From Jejudonia soesokkakensis (GTDB taxonomy: Bacteria > Bacteroidota > Bacteroidia > Flavobacteriales > Flavobacteriaceae): a stretch of DNA of 64,000 bases. The stretch covers positions 62,001-126,000 of the forward strand of contig NZ_JBHTBN010000007.1 in assembly GCF_042664795.1 (NCBI RefSeq). The letters are read 5' to 3'. Position 1 is the stretch's first letter; each line of letters begins with the position of its first letter. The translations under genes were made by a program, and so were the position numbers. Below, piece after piece: positions 8,444 through 16,899 of the stretch. The notes below the pieces were generated by a model that had not been told where the DNA came from, ran no database searches, and saw only the letters and a program-made list of their open reading frames with translations.

Positions 8444-8821
8444 TTACTTTCCGAAGAACAGTTTTACTGCTGCAATAACTAGGACCACAGCAAAGATCTT
8501 TTTAAGAATGTTTTGATCAACTTTTACAGCAAATTTAGACCCTACTAGTGCCCCAACCACAAAAAATACAGCGATAATCAAAGCGAACTTCCAGTCTATT
8601 GGAAATCCAGAAGTGTGATAGGTATAGGCAGCAATCAAGGTTACCGGAATTGCCAAAACTGCCAGACTCAATCCTTGAGCTTCATGCTGATTGAACCCTA
8701 GAAAAAGAATCATAAGTGGAATCATGACTACACCTCCACCTACGCCCATAAATCCGCTAAAAATTCCGGCAAGCAACCCAATTGCAATAAGTGAAAGTAC
8801 CACTGTTAAATTCATATCCAT
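8444..8821 (-). CDS. Half-length TauE/SafE-family (TSUP) permease
   Basis: This is a membrane protein of the sulfite/sulfoacetate exporter (TauE/SafE) superfamily. At 125 aa it is about half the usual 250, with four predicted helices. The hallmark GIFSGFMGVGGGVVMIP near residues 19-35 is present. Half-size members exist and probably dimerise to make the full fold. The ATG at 8821 lies 16 nt past the stop of the lytic transglycosylase gene, so the two are likely co-transcribed. The substrate is not predictable. Confidence 0.83.
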   Translation of the reverse strand: MDMNLTVVLSLIAIGLLAGIFSGFMGVGGGVVMIPLMILFLGFNQHEAQGLSLAVLAIPVTLIAAYTYHTSGFPIDWKFALIIAVFFVVGALVGSKFAVKVDQNILKKIFAVVLVIAAVKLFFGK

Positions 8822-8837
8822 GTCATGATTTAGTTAT

Positions 8838-9770
8838 TTATTGTCCCACTGTATAATATCCAGTTTCAGGTATTTCTATATAATATTTTTTTCCTGAGGC
8901 ATTTTTTAAATACGTATCGCGTAACCACGGATTGTGGATTTTTAAGATCTTGTAATTAATTCCCTGTTCTTTTGCAAAAGCTGCAAAATCTTCAACAGGC
9001 TTATCTACCAATACTTTTCGAGTAGGAATCATGGTATATAAATCTTTTTCTCGGAAATTAAATCCATACTTTTTCGGATTACTCATAATCTCTTTAAAGG
9101 CAAGAATTCTAAAGACATATCGAGATGTTTCAGAGTTTAACAACAACTCATAATATCCATCTGCGTCCTGGCGCTCCATTTGATTATTCACGCCTGCATT
9201 GCCCGCGTTATACGCTGCGCAAGCTGCTGTCCAAGTTCCAAACCGTTCTTTAGACTTTTTAAGGTATTCTGCAGCAACTTCTGTCGCTTTCTCTAGGTTA
9301 TAACGTTCATCTACATAGTCATTAATTTCTAAACCATATTCTTTGCCCGTCCCTTTTAAAAACTGCCAAAAACCTGCAGCACCAGCAGGAGATCGTACGT
9401 TATCTAATCCGCTTTCTGCAACTGCAAGGTATTTAAAATCATCTGGCAAACCATGTTCCTGTAACAAACGCTCGATCGTTGGAAAATATTTATTAGCACG
9501 TTTGATCATGATTAACATGTTAGATTGCCAATAGGTGTTTACTAATAATTCGCGGTCAAATCGTTCTCTAATATCAGGATCTGTAAGCGGCACTTCTTCC
9601 CCTGCAAAGTTCATACTGTCTGGCAACGGTAATGCATACACATTGTAATCGTTGACTAATTTTTTTTCCATCGTCTCGTCTGTGGTAGGTGCTTCCTGCA
9701 CCGCATTTACACACAAACTGCTCACTACAAAAAGTATAGTGACCATTCCAATTTTTGTTATTAAGCTCAT
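8838..9770 (-). CDS. Lytic murein transglycosylase, GH23/MltD-like
   Basis: This exported enzyme cleaves the MurNAc-GlcNAc bond of peptidoglycan with formation of 1,6-anhydroMurNAc. Residues 1-23 are a signal peptide. The GH23 domain (about 85-235) contains the catalytic glutamate E119 in VAESGLDNVRSP, then AAGFWQF and AAYNAGNAGV (about 185-194). No LysM repeats follow, unlike E. coli MltD; instead there is a short C-terminal segment with PTRKVLVDKPV. At 310 aa it fits the flavobacterial MltD-like family. Confidence 0.9.
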   Translation of the reverse strand: MSLITKIGMVTILFVVSSLCVNAVQEAPTTDETMEKKLVNDYNVYALPLPDSMNFAGEEVPLTDPDIRERFDRELLVNTYWQSNMLIMIKRANKYFPTIERLLQEHGLPDDFKYLAVAESGLDNVRSPAGAAGFWQFLKGTGKEYGLEINDYVDERYNLEKATEVAAEYLKKSKERFGTWTAACAAYNAGNAGVNNQMERQDADGYYELLLNSETSRYVFRILAFKEIMSNPKKYGFNFREKDLYTMIPTRKVLVDKPVEDFAAFAKEQGINYKILKIHNPWLRDTYLKNASGKKYYIEIPETGYYTVGQ

Positions 9771-9792
9771 ATTGTATTTTTTTTTATAAAGA

Positions 9793-9817
9793 TATGGAAA
9801 TCATTCAGCTTTCCATA
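9793..9817 (-). terminator. Probable terminator of the alpha/beta hydrolase gene
   Basis: TATGGAAA pairs with TTTCCATA across a 9-nt loop (8-bp perfect stem), 11 nt past the hydrolase stop. The T-run after it is interrupted. It overlaps a TATCTTTA -7-like box (9794-9787, minus strand) that may drive the transglycosylase gene. Confidence 0.5.
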
Positions 9818-9828
9818 GTACAGTCTGG

Positions 9829-10494
9829 CTATTTCTCTTGAATAATGTCAACTATTTTTTCTGAAACTTCTTTCCCTTTATTTAAGATCATGACATGCGT
9901 ACCCCCTTTTATTATAGCACAATCTTCTATGTTTTTAAGAGGAAAAACTATATCTGAATCCCCGTGAATATGAGAAATCCCAGGTAAGACCTCTCGCCTT
10001 TTCCAACAAACCATATTTTTGATTGCCCAATCCAGATAATCCTTGTCCCTAACATGCAAATAATCATTATAAAGTCCTAACCGCTTTTTGGACCTGGGTC
10101 CAACAGCATATTTTGTAAGATCATCTGTACTTAACACCAGTCTTGTTGGCACCAATTTATACAGCCCTGTTTTACTGGCGATACGCAATCTTTTAGGTAA
10201 TTCTGTTCGCTTTTTTACACTTGAAATAATGATAAGTTTATCACATTTTAAAAATTTACTCATTTCCTGAGCAACGACTCCTCCAAAAGAAACCCCTATG
10301 AGCACCGGATTTTTATGATGAATTTTCGCAGCCATACGCTGGGCATACGACGACATTTTTTCTTTGTTTTCTGGAAGCAACCACTCTAGAATATGAATTT
10401 GAAACGTATCTTCTGGTAACTTTATGTTTCTGAAAATCTCTTTTCCTGCAGCCAGCCCAGGCACAAAATAAACATGTATTTTTTGAGAATTCAT
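9829..10494 (-). CDS. Alpha/beta hydrolase
   Basis: This soluble 221-aa protein has the alpha/beta hydrolase fold. The nucleophile elbow is GVSFGG with Ser69, the acid is probably Asp179 or Asp181 in HIHGDSDIVFP, and the histidine is H200 in GGTHVMI, so the triad looks complete. The N-terminus HVYFVPGLAAGKEIF supplies the oxyanion-hole loop. It has no signal peptide. The substrate is unknown; related small hydrolases are lipases or esterases. It is transcribed divergently from the pirin gene. Confidence 0.85.
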   Translation of the reverse strand: MNSQKIHVYFVPGLAAGKEIFRNIKLPEDTFQIHILEWLLPENKEKMSSYAQRMAAKIHHKNPVLIGVSFGGVVAQEMSKFLKCDKLIIISSVKKRTELPKRLRIASKTGLYKLVPTRLVLSTDDLTKYAVGPRSKKRLGLYNDYLHVRDKDYLDWAIKNMVCWKRREVLPGISHIHGDSDIVFPLKNIEDCAIIKGGTHVMILNKGKEVSEKIVDIIQEK

Positions 10495-10571
10495 AGGAGG
10501 TTGTTAACAAATAAGAATCTAACCGATATAATTCGTAACTTTACAACAAAGGTACTTTATCTAAAGCTTCC

Positions 10572-11288
10572 ATGAAAAAGATTTTACACCCAGCTGCGAC
10601 GAGGGGCACTGCAGATTATGGATGGTTAAAAGCCAACTATTCTTTCAGTTTTGCGAATTTTTATGACCCAAACCGATTAGGCTTCGGAAAGTTACGAGTT
10701 TTAAATGACGATTTTATTGCTCCAGCAATGGGCTTCAGCAAGCATCCTCATGCAAATATGGAAATAGTTACCATTCCGCAGACAGGATCTCTAAAACATA
10801 AAGATTCTATGGGTTTTTCTGAAGTAATACGAAGTGGTGAAATTCAAATTATGAGTGCTGGTAGTGGTGTTGAACATAGCGAAGTAAATGCAAGTACCAC
10901 TGAAGCTATCTCCTTATTTCAAATTTGGATACTTCCAGAAACTGAAAATGTACCTCCCCGATACGCACAAGAAAAAATTGCTCCACTATTAATTGAAAAT
11001 AAACTTACAACCATTGTTTGGCCTAAAGACAAAGCTACGAACACAGAGCTTTATGTACATCAACAGGCCTATTTTAATTTAGGAGACTTTACAGAAGACA
11101 CAATAACCACCTATACGCTTCATCAACAAAACCATGGCGCCTATATATTCGTAATTAGTGGTACTGTTTTTGTTGACAGTGAGAAACTTAGCGACCGAGA
11201 TGCTATTGGAATCTGGGATACAGATTCTATAGCTTTGGATATAAAAAAACACAGCAGGGTACTTCTTATTGAAGTTCCTATGAATTAA
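10572..11288 (+). CDS. Pirin family protein (cupin)
   Basis: Pirins are bicupin proteins with one metal site; bacterial members act as quercetinases or bind metabolic enzymes. The N-terminal cupin carries the four ligands H58, H60 (SKHPHANMEIVT), H102 and E104 (GVEHSE). The opening with NYSFSFANFYDPNRLGFG is diagnostic. At 238 aa it is a typical bacterial pirin. It is followed 12 nt later by a small GNAT gene on the same strand, so the two may form an operon. Confidence 0.92.
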   Translation: MKKILHPAATRGTADYGWLKANYSFSFANFYDPNRLGFGKLRVLNDDFIAPAMGFSKHPHANMEIVTIPQTGSLKHKDSMGFSEVIRSGEIQIMSAGSGVEHSEVNASTTEAISLFQIWILPETENVPPRYAQEKIAPLLIENKLTTIVWPKDKATNTELYVHQQAYFNLGDFTEDTITTYTLHQQNHGAYIFVISGTVFVDSEKLSDRDAIGIWDTDSIALDIKKHSRVLLIEVPMN

Positions 11289-11300
11289 AAAACTTAAGTT

Positions 11301-11600
11301 ATGATTGAAGATGTAGAAATTAACGACAACGAATTTTTAAGACAATTTGAGCTGGAAGTGGGAGATAATATGGCTCGAATTGAATACTCATTACAGGATC
11401 GAAAAATCTTTCTTACCAAATACGACATGCCAGATGATTTGGAAGAACAAGGTTTTAGAGATATTTTTATTAAGGCTGTGTTTGAAGAAGTTCGTGAGCG
11501 CGGTATTAGCGTGGTTCCTACTTGTGTAGAAGTGAAAAGTTTTATGCGTAAAAACCGAAGAAAATACAGAGACCTTCTCCCTGTAGGGATTAGTATTTAA
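11301..11600 (+). CDS. YjdJ-type small GNAT-fold N-acetyltransferase
   Basis: This 99-aa protein belongs to the minimal GNAT family (Pfam GCN5-related N-acetyltransferase, YjdJ type), which consists of a single short acetyl-CoA-binding core. The central pattern IEYSLQDRKIFLTKYDMP, followed by a helix and VVPTCVEVKSFM, matches it. The substrate is unknown. Its TAA stop interlocks with the TAA stop of mtaB on the other strand in the tetranucleotide TTAA. Confidence 0.82.
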   Translation: MIEDVEINDNEFLRQFELEVGDNMARIEYSLQDRKIFLTKYDMPDDLEEQGFRDIFIKAVFEEVRERGISVVPTCVEVKSFMRKNRRKYRDLLPVGISI

Positions 11601-12937
11601 TGTAAAACCGCTGCTGTTTCTTTGACAAAATCAAAGCGAACCAGCCCGTCTTCATCAATTTTGGTCAAAACGACTTTATGTAAAGTATTTATCAATTCTG
11701 GATTCCAAGGTGCTTTTACTTTGATATAATTTTCGGTAAATCCATGAATATAGCCTTCTTTATTTTCCCCTTCAAAGAGAACAGTTCGTGTACTCCCTAT
11801 TTGCTGCTCATAAAAGGCTCGTCTTTTTTTTACAGAAAGTCCGCGTAGCATTTTACTGCGTTTTTTTCGGGCTCTATTTGATACAACTCCAGACATCAAA
11901 GCTGCTTCGGTATTATCTCTTTCAGAATACATAAAAACATGAAGATACGAGATGTCAAGCTCGTTTAAAAAAGTATAAGTTTCTAGAAAAAGTTCCTCAG
12001 TTTCACCCGGAAAGCCTACAATTACATCAACCCCTATACAGGCATGAGGCATTACCTCCCGAATTTTTTTCACCCTATCTACATATAATTCCCGCATATA
12101 GCGACGTTTCATCAATTTTAGAATATCATTGCTTCCACTTTGCAATGGAATGTGAAAATGAGGCACAAATGTTTTAGCCTTGGAAACAAATTCAATTGTT
12201 TCATTTTTGAGTAGGTTTGGTTCTATGGAAGAGATTCGTAATCTTTCAATTCCTGGAACTTTTTCTAATGCTACGCATAGTTCGTAAAAAGTGTGTTTAT
12301 GTTTTTTATTTCCAAACTCACCTTTACCATAATCTCCAATATTAACTCCAGTAAGAACTATTTCCTTAATCCCTTTTGCCGAAATTTCTTCGGCATTCTT
12401 TAACACATTTTCAAGCGTATCACTTCTTGAAATTCCTCTGGCTAGTGGGATTGTACAATAGGTACATTTGTAATCACACCCATCCTGAACTTTTAAAAAA
12501 GCTCTGGTACGTTCACCAACAGAATACGAACCCACATAAAAATCGGCTTCCTCAATTTCACAAGAATGCACTTCACCCATGTCATTCTTAGTAAGATCAT
12601 TTAAATAATCTGTAATCTTGAATTTTTCGGTAGCACCCAATACCAAGTCTACACCATCCACATCTGCCAATTCCTGTGGTTTTAATTGCGCATAACAGCC
12701 TACGGCTATTACAAAAGCTTCAGAGTTTACTTTTTGAGCTTTTTTAACAATGGATTTAAATCGCTTATCGGCATTTTCAGTAACACTACAGGTATTTATC
12801 ACATAAATATCTGCAGATTCAGAAAAATCTACACGATTAAAACCTTCATTAGTAAAACCACGCGATATGGTAGCAGTCTCGCTAAAATTAAGTTTGCATC
12901 CTAAGGTATAAAAAGCAACTGTATTCTTTGTTTCCAT
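11597..12937 (-). CDS. mtaB: tRNA (t6A37)-C2 methylthiotransferase MtaB
   Basis: This radical-SAM enzyme converts t6A to ms2t6A at position 37 of ANN-decoding tRNAs. The MTTase domain has C14 (TLGCKLN), C50 (NTCSVTE) and C81 (VGCYAQ), which bind one Fe-S cluster. The radical-SAM triad is C154, C158 and C161 (GCDYKCTYC). A TRAM domain follows near the C-terminus. I place the start at ATG 12937 (METKN, 446 aa). The longer reading from TTG 12958 would begin inside the promoter box TAAATTTG and adds seven unconserved residues. Confidence 0.93.
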   Translation of the reverse strand: METKNTVAFYTLGCKLNFSETATISRGFTNEGFNRVDFSESADIYVINTCSVTENADKRFKSIVKKAQKVNSEAFVIAVGCYAQLKPQELADVDGVDLVLGATEKFKITDYLNDLTKNDMGEVHSCEIEEADFYVGSYSVGERTRAFLKVQDGCDYKCTYCTIPLARGISRSDTLENVLKNAEEISAKGIKEIVLTGVNIGDYGKGEFGNKKHKHTFYELCVALEKVPGIERLRISSIEPNLLKNETIEFVSKAKTFVPHFHIPLQSGSNDILKLMKRRYMRELYVDRVKKIREVMPHACIGVDVIVGFPGETEELFLETYTFLNELDISYLHVFMYSERDNTEAALMSGVVSNRARKKRSKMLRGLSVKKRRAFYEQQIGSTRTVLFEGENKEGYIHGFTENYIKVKAPWNPELINTLHKVVLTKIDEDGLVRFDFVKETAAVLH

Positions 12938-12955
12938 TGAATTGTAAAAGGAGGG

Positions 12956-12963
12956 CAAATTTA
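12956..12963 (-). promoter_or_regulatory. mtaB: -7 box of mtaB
   Basis: TAAATTTG on the minus strand fits TANNTTTG and ends 18 nt before the ATG at 12937. It rules against the TTG at 12958 as the start. No -33 TTG is evident. Confidence 0.5.
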
Positions 12964-12976
12964 CAGTTTTTTTTAA

Positions 12977-13490
12977 AATGGCAGGAAGATGGAAGTTAGA
13001 AGAGCAAAATTAAAAATTTATTAAATTTGATATACTCCCCACTAAAAGTGATTATGAGTTTTAAATTTGAAAAAATGATAATCTGGCAAAAAGCAATGGA
13101 TTTAGGTGAAGCAACAAATCTTTTAGCGGAAACATTTCCAAAGAAAGAAATCTATAACTTAAGTTCACAAATTAGGAGGGCAGGAGACTCTATAGCATTA
13201 AATATCTCTGAAGGTTCCATTCTACAATCAGATCCAGAATTCAGAAAATTTTTAGGTTATGCTATTCGCTCTACTGCAGAAGTAGTAACTTGCCTCCATA
13301 AAGCAAAACGAAGGAATTATTTTAATGAGTCTACCTTTGAATTGCATTATACTAATTGTTTTGATCTTATTAATATGTCTATTGCTTTTAGAAACAGACT
13401 AAATCCTAAAAAATAGTTTTAAATTTCAAAATGCTCAAGTTAAAAAACAAAGTCGAGCTTCTGGCTTCCTGCTTCAAACTTCCAGTCATT
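12977..13490. mobile_element. Putative four-helix-bundle gene cassette bounded by imperfect inverted GGAAG arms
   Basis: The left arm AATGGCAGGAAGATGGAAG (12977-12995) and the reverse complement of the right arm, AATGACTGGAAGTTTGAAG (13490-13472), match at 15 of 19 bases. GGAAG/GAAG-rich sequence continues inward on both sides. Between them lies one four-helix-bundle (S23/IVP-type) gene. From memory, such genes are scattered in Bacteroidetes genomes with purine-rich flanks of this kind. No transposase is present. The right arm lies inside the next coding region. Confidence 0.5.
13054..13416 (+). CDS. Four helix bundle protein (S23/23S rRNA intervening-sequence protein family)
   Basis: This 120-aa protein belongs to the family first seen in proteins encoded by 23S rRNA intervening sequences and related to the accessory protein Avd of diversity-generating retroelements. 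The opening FEKMIIWQKAMDLGE and the core LSSQIRRAGDSIALNISEGS are diagnostic. Family members form small multimers and bind nucleic acid; a cellular role is not known. The start at ATG 13054 gives MSFKFEKM, which fits the family; an upstream TTG at 13027 adds nine unconserved residues. No rRNA or reverse transcriptase is nearby, so this is a free-standing copy within the inverted-repeat cassette. Confidence 0.87.
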   Translation: MSFKFEKMIIWQKAMDLGEATNLLAETFPKKEIYNLSSQIRRAGDSIALNISEGSILQSDPEFRKFLGYAIRSTAEVVTCLHKAKRRNYFNESTFELHYTNCFDLINMSIAFRNRLNPKK

Positions 13491-15083
13491 AAAATTTTAA
13501 GTCTAGGGGCACTATTAGTATCCATAATATCTTGCACACAAACTAAAGATTATTACAATGAAAATCTCGTTTTTAGATATAATGAACATAGCAACATTGC
13601 TTCATTAGATCCAGCTTTTGCAAGAAACCCCCAGATTATCTGGCCTACCAACCAACTCTATAATGGGTTACTGCAGTTAGATGATTCCTTGAATATTAAA
13701 CCCGACATCGCAAAATCCTGGGAAATTAACGACAGTACTTCCACCTATACATTTACGTTACGTGACGATGTGTTTTTTCATAAGAATAAAGTCTTCGGAA
13801 GGGATTCAACTCGAAATGTAGTTGCACAGGATTTTGTGTATAGTTTTGATAGATTACTTTCCAGTGAAGTAGCCTCTCCCGGAAGTTGGGTGCTTCAAAA
13901 TGTAGATTATTATAAAGCTGAGAATGATTCAACATTCGTCATCAAGCTAAAAAGTCCGTTTCCTGCGTTTTTAGGCCTTTTATCTATGCGATACTGCTCG
14001 GTAGTCCCAAAAGAAGCTGTAGAAGGGTATGGAAATTCTTTCCGAAGAAATCCTGTAGGCACTGGTCCGTTTCAATTTAAATTTTGGGAAGAAAATGTAA
14101 AATTGGTGCTTCGTAGAAATCCGTTGTACTTTGAAAAGGATCAAAATGGAGAGCAGCTCCCTTACCTAGAGGCCGTTGCGATTACTTTTTTGCCAGACAA
14201 ACAAAGTGAGTTTCTTCAGTTTGCGCAAGAAAAAATTGATATGGTATCTGGGCTTGACAATTCGTACAAAGATGAAATTATCACTACCACAGGAAACCTT
14301 CAGCCTGCTTATTCCGAAAAATTTAAATTAATTACTACTCCCTATCTCAACACAGAGTATCTAGGGTTCTTTTTGGGCACTGAAACTTCAGAAATCAATT
14401 CGAAAGCATTGCGACAGGCTGTTAACTACGGATTTGACAGAGAAAAAATGGTAAAATATCTTCGAAACGGAATGGGGTTTCCTGCTGTAAACGGATTTAT
14501 TCCAAAAGGCTTAGCAGGGTTTGATGCTATTGAAGGGTATACCTATCAGCCAGAAAAAGCAAGGCAACTTATTGAACAATATAAAACTGAAACTGGGGAT
14601 ACAAGCCCCCAAATAACAATTGGCACCAATAGTCAATATCTGGATATTTGTGAATATATACAACGTGAACTGGAAAAACTGGGGCTTGATGTGATCATTG
14701 ATGTGGTTCCCCCTTCTACCCTTAGACAAATGAAGAGTAGTGGTGAATTGGATATTTTTAGAGCGAGTTGGGTAGCAGATTATCCCGATGCCGAAAATTA
14801 TTTATCACTCTTTTACAGTCCTAATTTTACACCAAACGGTCCTAACTATACGCATTATAAAAATGAAGTATTTGACAGCCTGTATCTAAAATCACAAAGC
14901 ATATCTACGATAGACGACCGCAAAAAATTGTACACTAAAATGGACAGTATTGTAATTGCAGATGCTCCTATAGTACCTTTATATTATGATATGGCCATAC
15001 GGTTTGTCAATAAAAAAGTTACAGGTTTAGGGATTAATCCGCAAAATTTTCTGGTTTTAAAAAGAGTAAAAAAAGGTAAATAA
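13431..15083 (+). CDS. ABC transporter substrate-binding lipoprotein, oligopeptide (OppA/DppA, SBP_bac_5) type
   Basis: This is a periplasmic binding protein for peptides or related ligands (family 5), anchored by a lipid. A lipobox SIISC places the modified cysteine at C35, after the hydrophobic stretch from about residue 20. The SBP_bac_5 body follows, with SLDPAFARNPQ, a signature near NPVGTGPFQFKFW, and FRASWVADYPDAENY in the C-terminal lobe. It has 550 aa. The first 19 residues are odd for a signal peptide (VELLASCFKLP), and their DNA is the right arm of the upstream cassette, so the original N-terminus may have been replaced. No permease or ATPase genes are adjacent. Confidence 0.88.
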   Translation: MLKLKNKVELLASCFKLPVIKILSLGALLVSIISCTQTKDYYNENLVFRYNEHSNIASLDPAFARNPQIIWPTNQLYNGLLQLDDSLNIKPDIAKSWEINDSTSTYTFTLRDDVFFHKNKVFGRDSTRNVVAQDFVYSFDRLLSSEVASPGSWVLQNVDYYKAENDSTFVIKLKSPFPAFLGLLSMRYCSVVPKEAVEGYGNSFRRNPVGTGPFQFKFWEENVKLVLRRNPLYFEKDQNGEQLPYLEAVAITFLPDKQSEFLQFAQEKIDMVSGLDNSYKDEIITTTGNLQPAYSEKFKLITTPYLNTEYLGFFLGTETSEINSKALRQAVNYGFDREKMVKYLRNGMGFPAVNGFIPKGLAGFDAIEGYTYQPEKARQLIEQYKTETGDTSPQITIGTNSQYLDICEYIQRELEKLGLDVIIDVVPPSTLRQMKSSGELDIFRASWVADYPDAENYLSLFYSPNFTPNGPNYTHYKNEVFDSLYLKSQSISTIDDRKKLYTKMDSIVIADAPIVPLYYDMAIRFVNKKVTGLGINPQNFLVLKRVKKGK

Positions 15084-15149
15084 GGTGTGTGGTTAATTTT
15101 TTGGAACAATTTGTGTTTCAGAAAATAATAAATTTAAACACACTATCTT

Positions 15150-15512
15150 ATGAAAACCGATACGTATACTAAAGTAATTTTAACCATCATTGCTGTTTGC
15201 TTAACACTAAACGTGCTAAAAGATTTTGAAATTTTACCGAAAGCATATGCAACTGAGTTTGAAAACAACTTAGAAATCCCAATTGATTATAAACTTGTTC
15301 CCGTAAATGCTTCAACTACTATGGATGTTCGCATTGTCGATATTGCTACCTATGACGAATTAAATGTAAATCTAAAAAGTGTAGATACGTATGACGAGGT
15401 AAAAGTAAACCTGAAAAGTATTGACACCAGTGATGAGTTGGATGTTAATATTGATGAAGTTGGAGGAAGTTATTTGGGTGCTGGAGGTGCAATTAAAGTA
15501 AAAACCGACTGA
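15150..15512 (+). CDS. Unknown exported protein with three 13-residue repeats
   Basis: This 120-aa protein has an N-terminal hydrophobic segment (about residues 8-23) that could be a signal anchor. The C-terminal half carries three adjacent 13-residue repeats: YDELNVNLKSVDT (68-80), YDEVKVNLKSIDT (81-93) and SDELDVNIDEVGG (94-106), preceded by a partial copy (58-67). The alternating hydrophobic and charged residues suggest beta strands. No known family is recognised. It converges on the NDH-2 gene with only one base between the two stops and no terminator between them. Confidence 0.7.
   Translation: MKTDTYTKVILTIIAVCLTLNVLKDFEILPKAYATEFENNLEIPIDYKLVPVNASTTMDVRIVDIATYDELNVNLKSVDTYDEVKVNLKSIDTSDELDVNIDEVGGSYLGAGGAIKVKTD
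15351..15467 (+). repeat. Three tandem 39-bp coding repeats
   Basis: The units are 15351-15389, 15390-15428 and 15429-15467. The first two are clearly alike at DNA level (TATGACGA at the start, AAAAGT near the end of each); the third has diverged more. They keep the reading frame and encode the 13-residue repeats of the unknown exported protein. Confidence 0.75.
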
Positions 15513-15513
15513 T

Positions 15514-16788
15514 TTATTTTTTCTTAAAAGGCCTTATAATTAACCGTGCAGCACGATCGTAATTGATATAATTATAGGTCCAATTGAAAAAAGTAATTAC
15601 GCGATTACGAAAACCAACTAAAAAAAATAAATGAATAAACATCCATAAAAACCAGGCCAAGGGACCTCCAAAATTAAGTTTTTTAATATCCACAACAGCT
15701 TTATTACGGCCAACGGTAGCCATCGTCCCTTTATTAAAATAGTCAAATGGCTTTAACTCTTCATTAGCCAATAGCCGCTTAAAATTTTCACCCAAATGTT
15801 TTCCCTGCTGTATGGCTGGTTGGGCAACTTGCGGATGGCCCTCTGGAAAATCCTTCGTATTCATTAATGCGATATCTCCTAATGCAAAAATGGTGTCATA
15901 CCCCACTACCCTATTAAAACTATCCACTTGATATCTGTTAGGTTTTTCTAGCAATGCTTCGCCATTTAATCCTTGTACTGGAGCGCCTGTAACCCCAGCC
16001 GCCCAAATAAATGTAGCCGTTCTAAAATTTTTACCATCTTTTGTTTTAACTAAGGTACCATCATAGTCCTCTATGAGTGTGTTTAGATGAACTTTTACCC
16101 TTAGCTTCTCCAGATATTTTTGTGCATTTTTTGAAGATTTTTTACTCATGGGCGGCAAAACACGGTCTGACCCCTCGACAAGATGCACATTCATTTCTTC
16201 TTCTTCTAATTCTGGATAATCATGCTCTAAAATGCCTTTTCGAAACTCTGCCAAGGCACCAGCTAGCTCTACCCCGGTAGGACCAGCTCCAGCGATGACA
16301 AAATTAAGTAGTCGCTCCCGTTCTTTCGGATCTTCGCTAATATCTGCTTCTTCAATATTTTGGAGCATCAAACTGCGAATATTAAGCGCCTGAGGAACTG
16401 TCTTCATTGGCATACTGTTCGATTCTATATTTTTGTTTCCGAAGTAATTGGTACGTGTCCCTGTTGCGATTACCAAATAATCATATGTCAATTCGCCTAT
16501 AGAAGTTGTAATTTTCTTTTCTGAAGGAGCAATCTCTAGTACATCCGCCATTCTGAAGTGAAAATTCTTATGGTTTCTGAAAATTTTCCGAAGCGGATAT
16601 GCAATCGAATCAGGTTCTAAGCCAGCAGTGGAAACCTGATAAAGTAATGGCTGAAACGTATGATAATTATGCCTGTCAAAAAGTACTATCTGTACCTTTA
16701 ATTTTTTTAGTTGTTTGATAAGCGAAATACCTGCAAAACCTCCACCTATAACAATAACTCGAGGATGTGTTGAAGAGGGAATATTCAT
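15514..16788 (-). CDS. ndh: Type II NADH dehydrogenase (NDH-2)
   Basis: NDH-2 is a membrane-associated flavoprotein that passes electrons from NADH to menaquinone without pumping protons. The FAD-binding motif is VIVIGGGFAGISL (residues 11-23), the NADH-binding motif FVIAGAGPTGVELAGALAE is mid-protein, and the second FAD motif is FALGDIA. The C-terminal part has the hydrophobic stretch LAWFLWMFIHLFFLVGF and a basic end, the usual membrane-docking region. Its 424 aa match the family. It is a single gene with a -7 box 15 nt before ATG 16788. Confidence 0.92.
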   Translation of the reverse strand: MNIPSSTHPRVIVIGGGFAGISLIKQLKKLKVQIVLFDRHNYHTFQPLLYQVSTAGLEPDSIAYPLRKIFRNHKNFHFRMADVLEIAPSEKKITTSIGELTYDYLVIATGTRTNYFGNKNIESNSMPMKTVPQALNIRSLMLQNIEEADISEDPKERERLLNFVIAGAGPTGVELAGALAEFRKGILEHDYPELEEEEMNVHLVEGSDRVLPPMSKKSSKNAQKYLEKLRVKVHLNTLIEDYDGTLVKTKDGKNFRTATFIWAAGVTGAPVQGLNGEALLEKPNRYQVDSFNRVVGYDTIFALGDIALMNTKDFPEGHPQVAQPAIQQGKHLGENFKRLLANEELKPFDYFNKGTMATVGRNKAVVDIKKLNFGGPLAWFLWMFIHLFFLVGFRNRVITFFNWTYNYINYDRAARLIIRPFKKK

Positions 16789-16803
16789 AGAAAGACGTTT
16801 CTA

Positions 16804-16811
16804 CAAAAATA
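16804..16811 (-). promoter_or_regulatory. ndh: -7 box of ndh
   Basis: TATTTTTG on the minus strand fits TANNTTTG, 15 nt before the ATG. No matching -33 TTG lies within 17-23 nt. Confidence 0.45.
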
Positions 16812-16899
16812 CATAATTGAAGGCTGGCATAGATTAATTTTAGGTATTTTGTAACAAAGAAAGAACTCTTCACACTAACGTAATAACTATCAATCAACC

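Noticed and set aside
12938..12958. TTG at 12958 as the mtaB start
   Set aside because: It lies in the -7 box TAAATTTG and adds seven unconserved residues; ATG 12937 fits the family.
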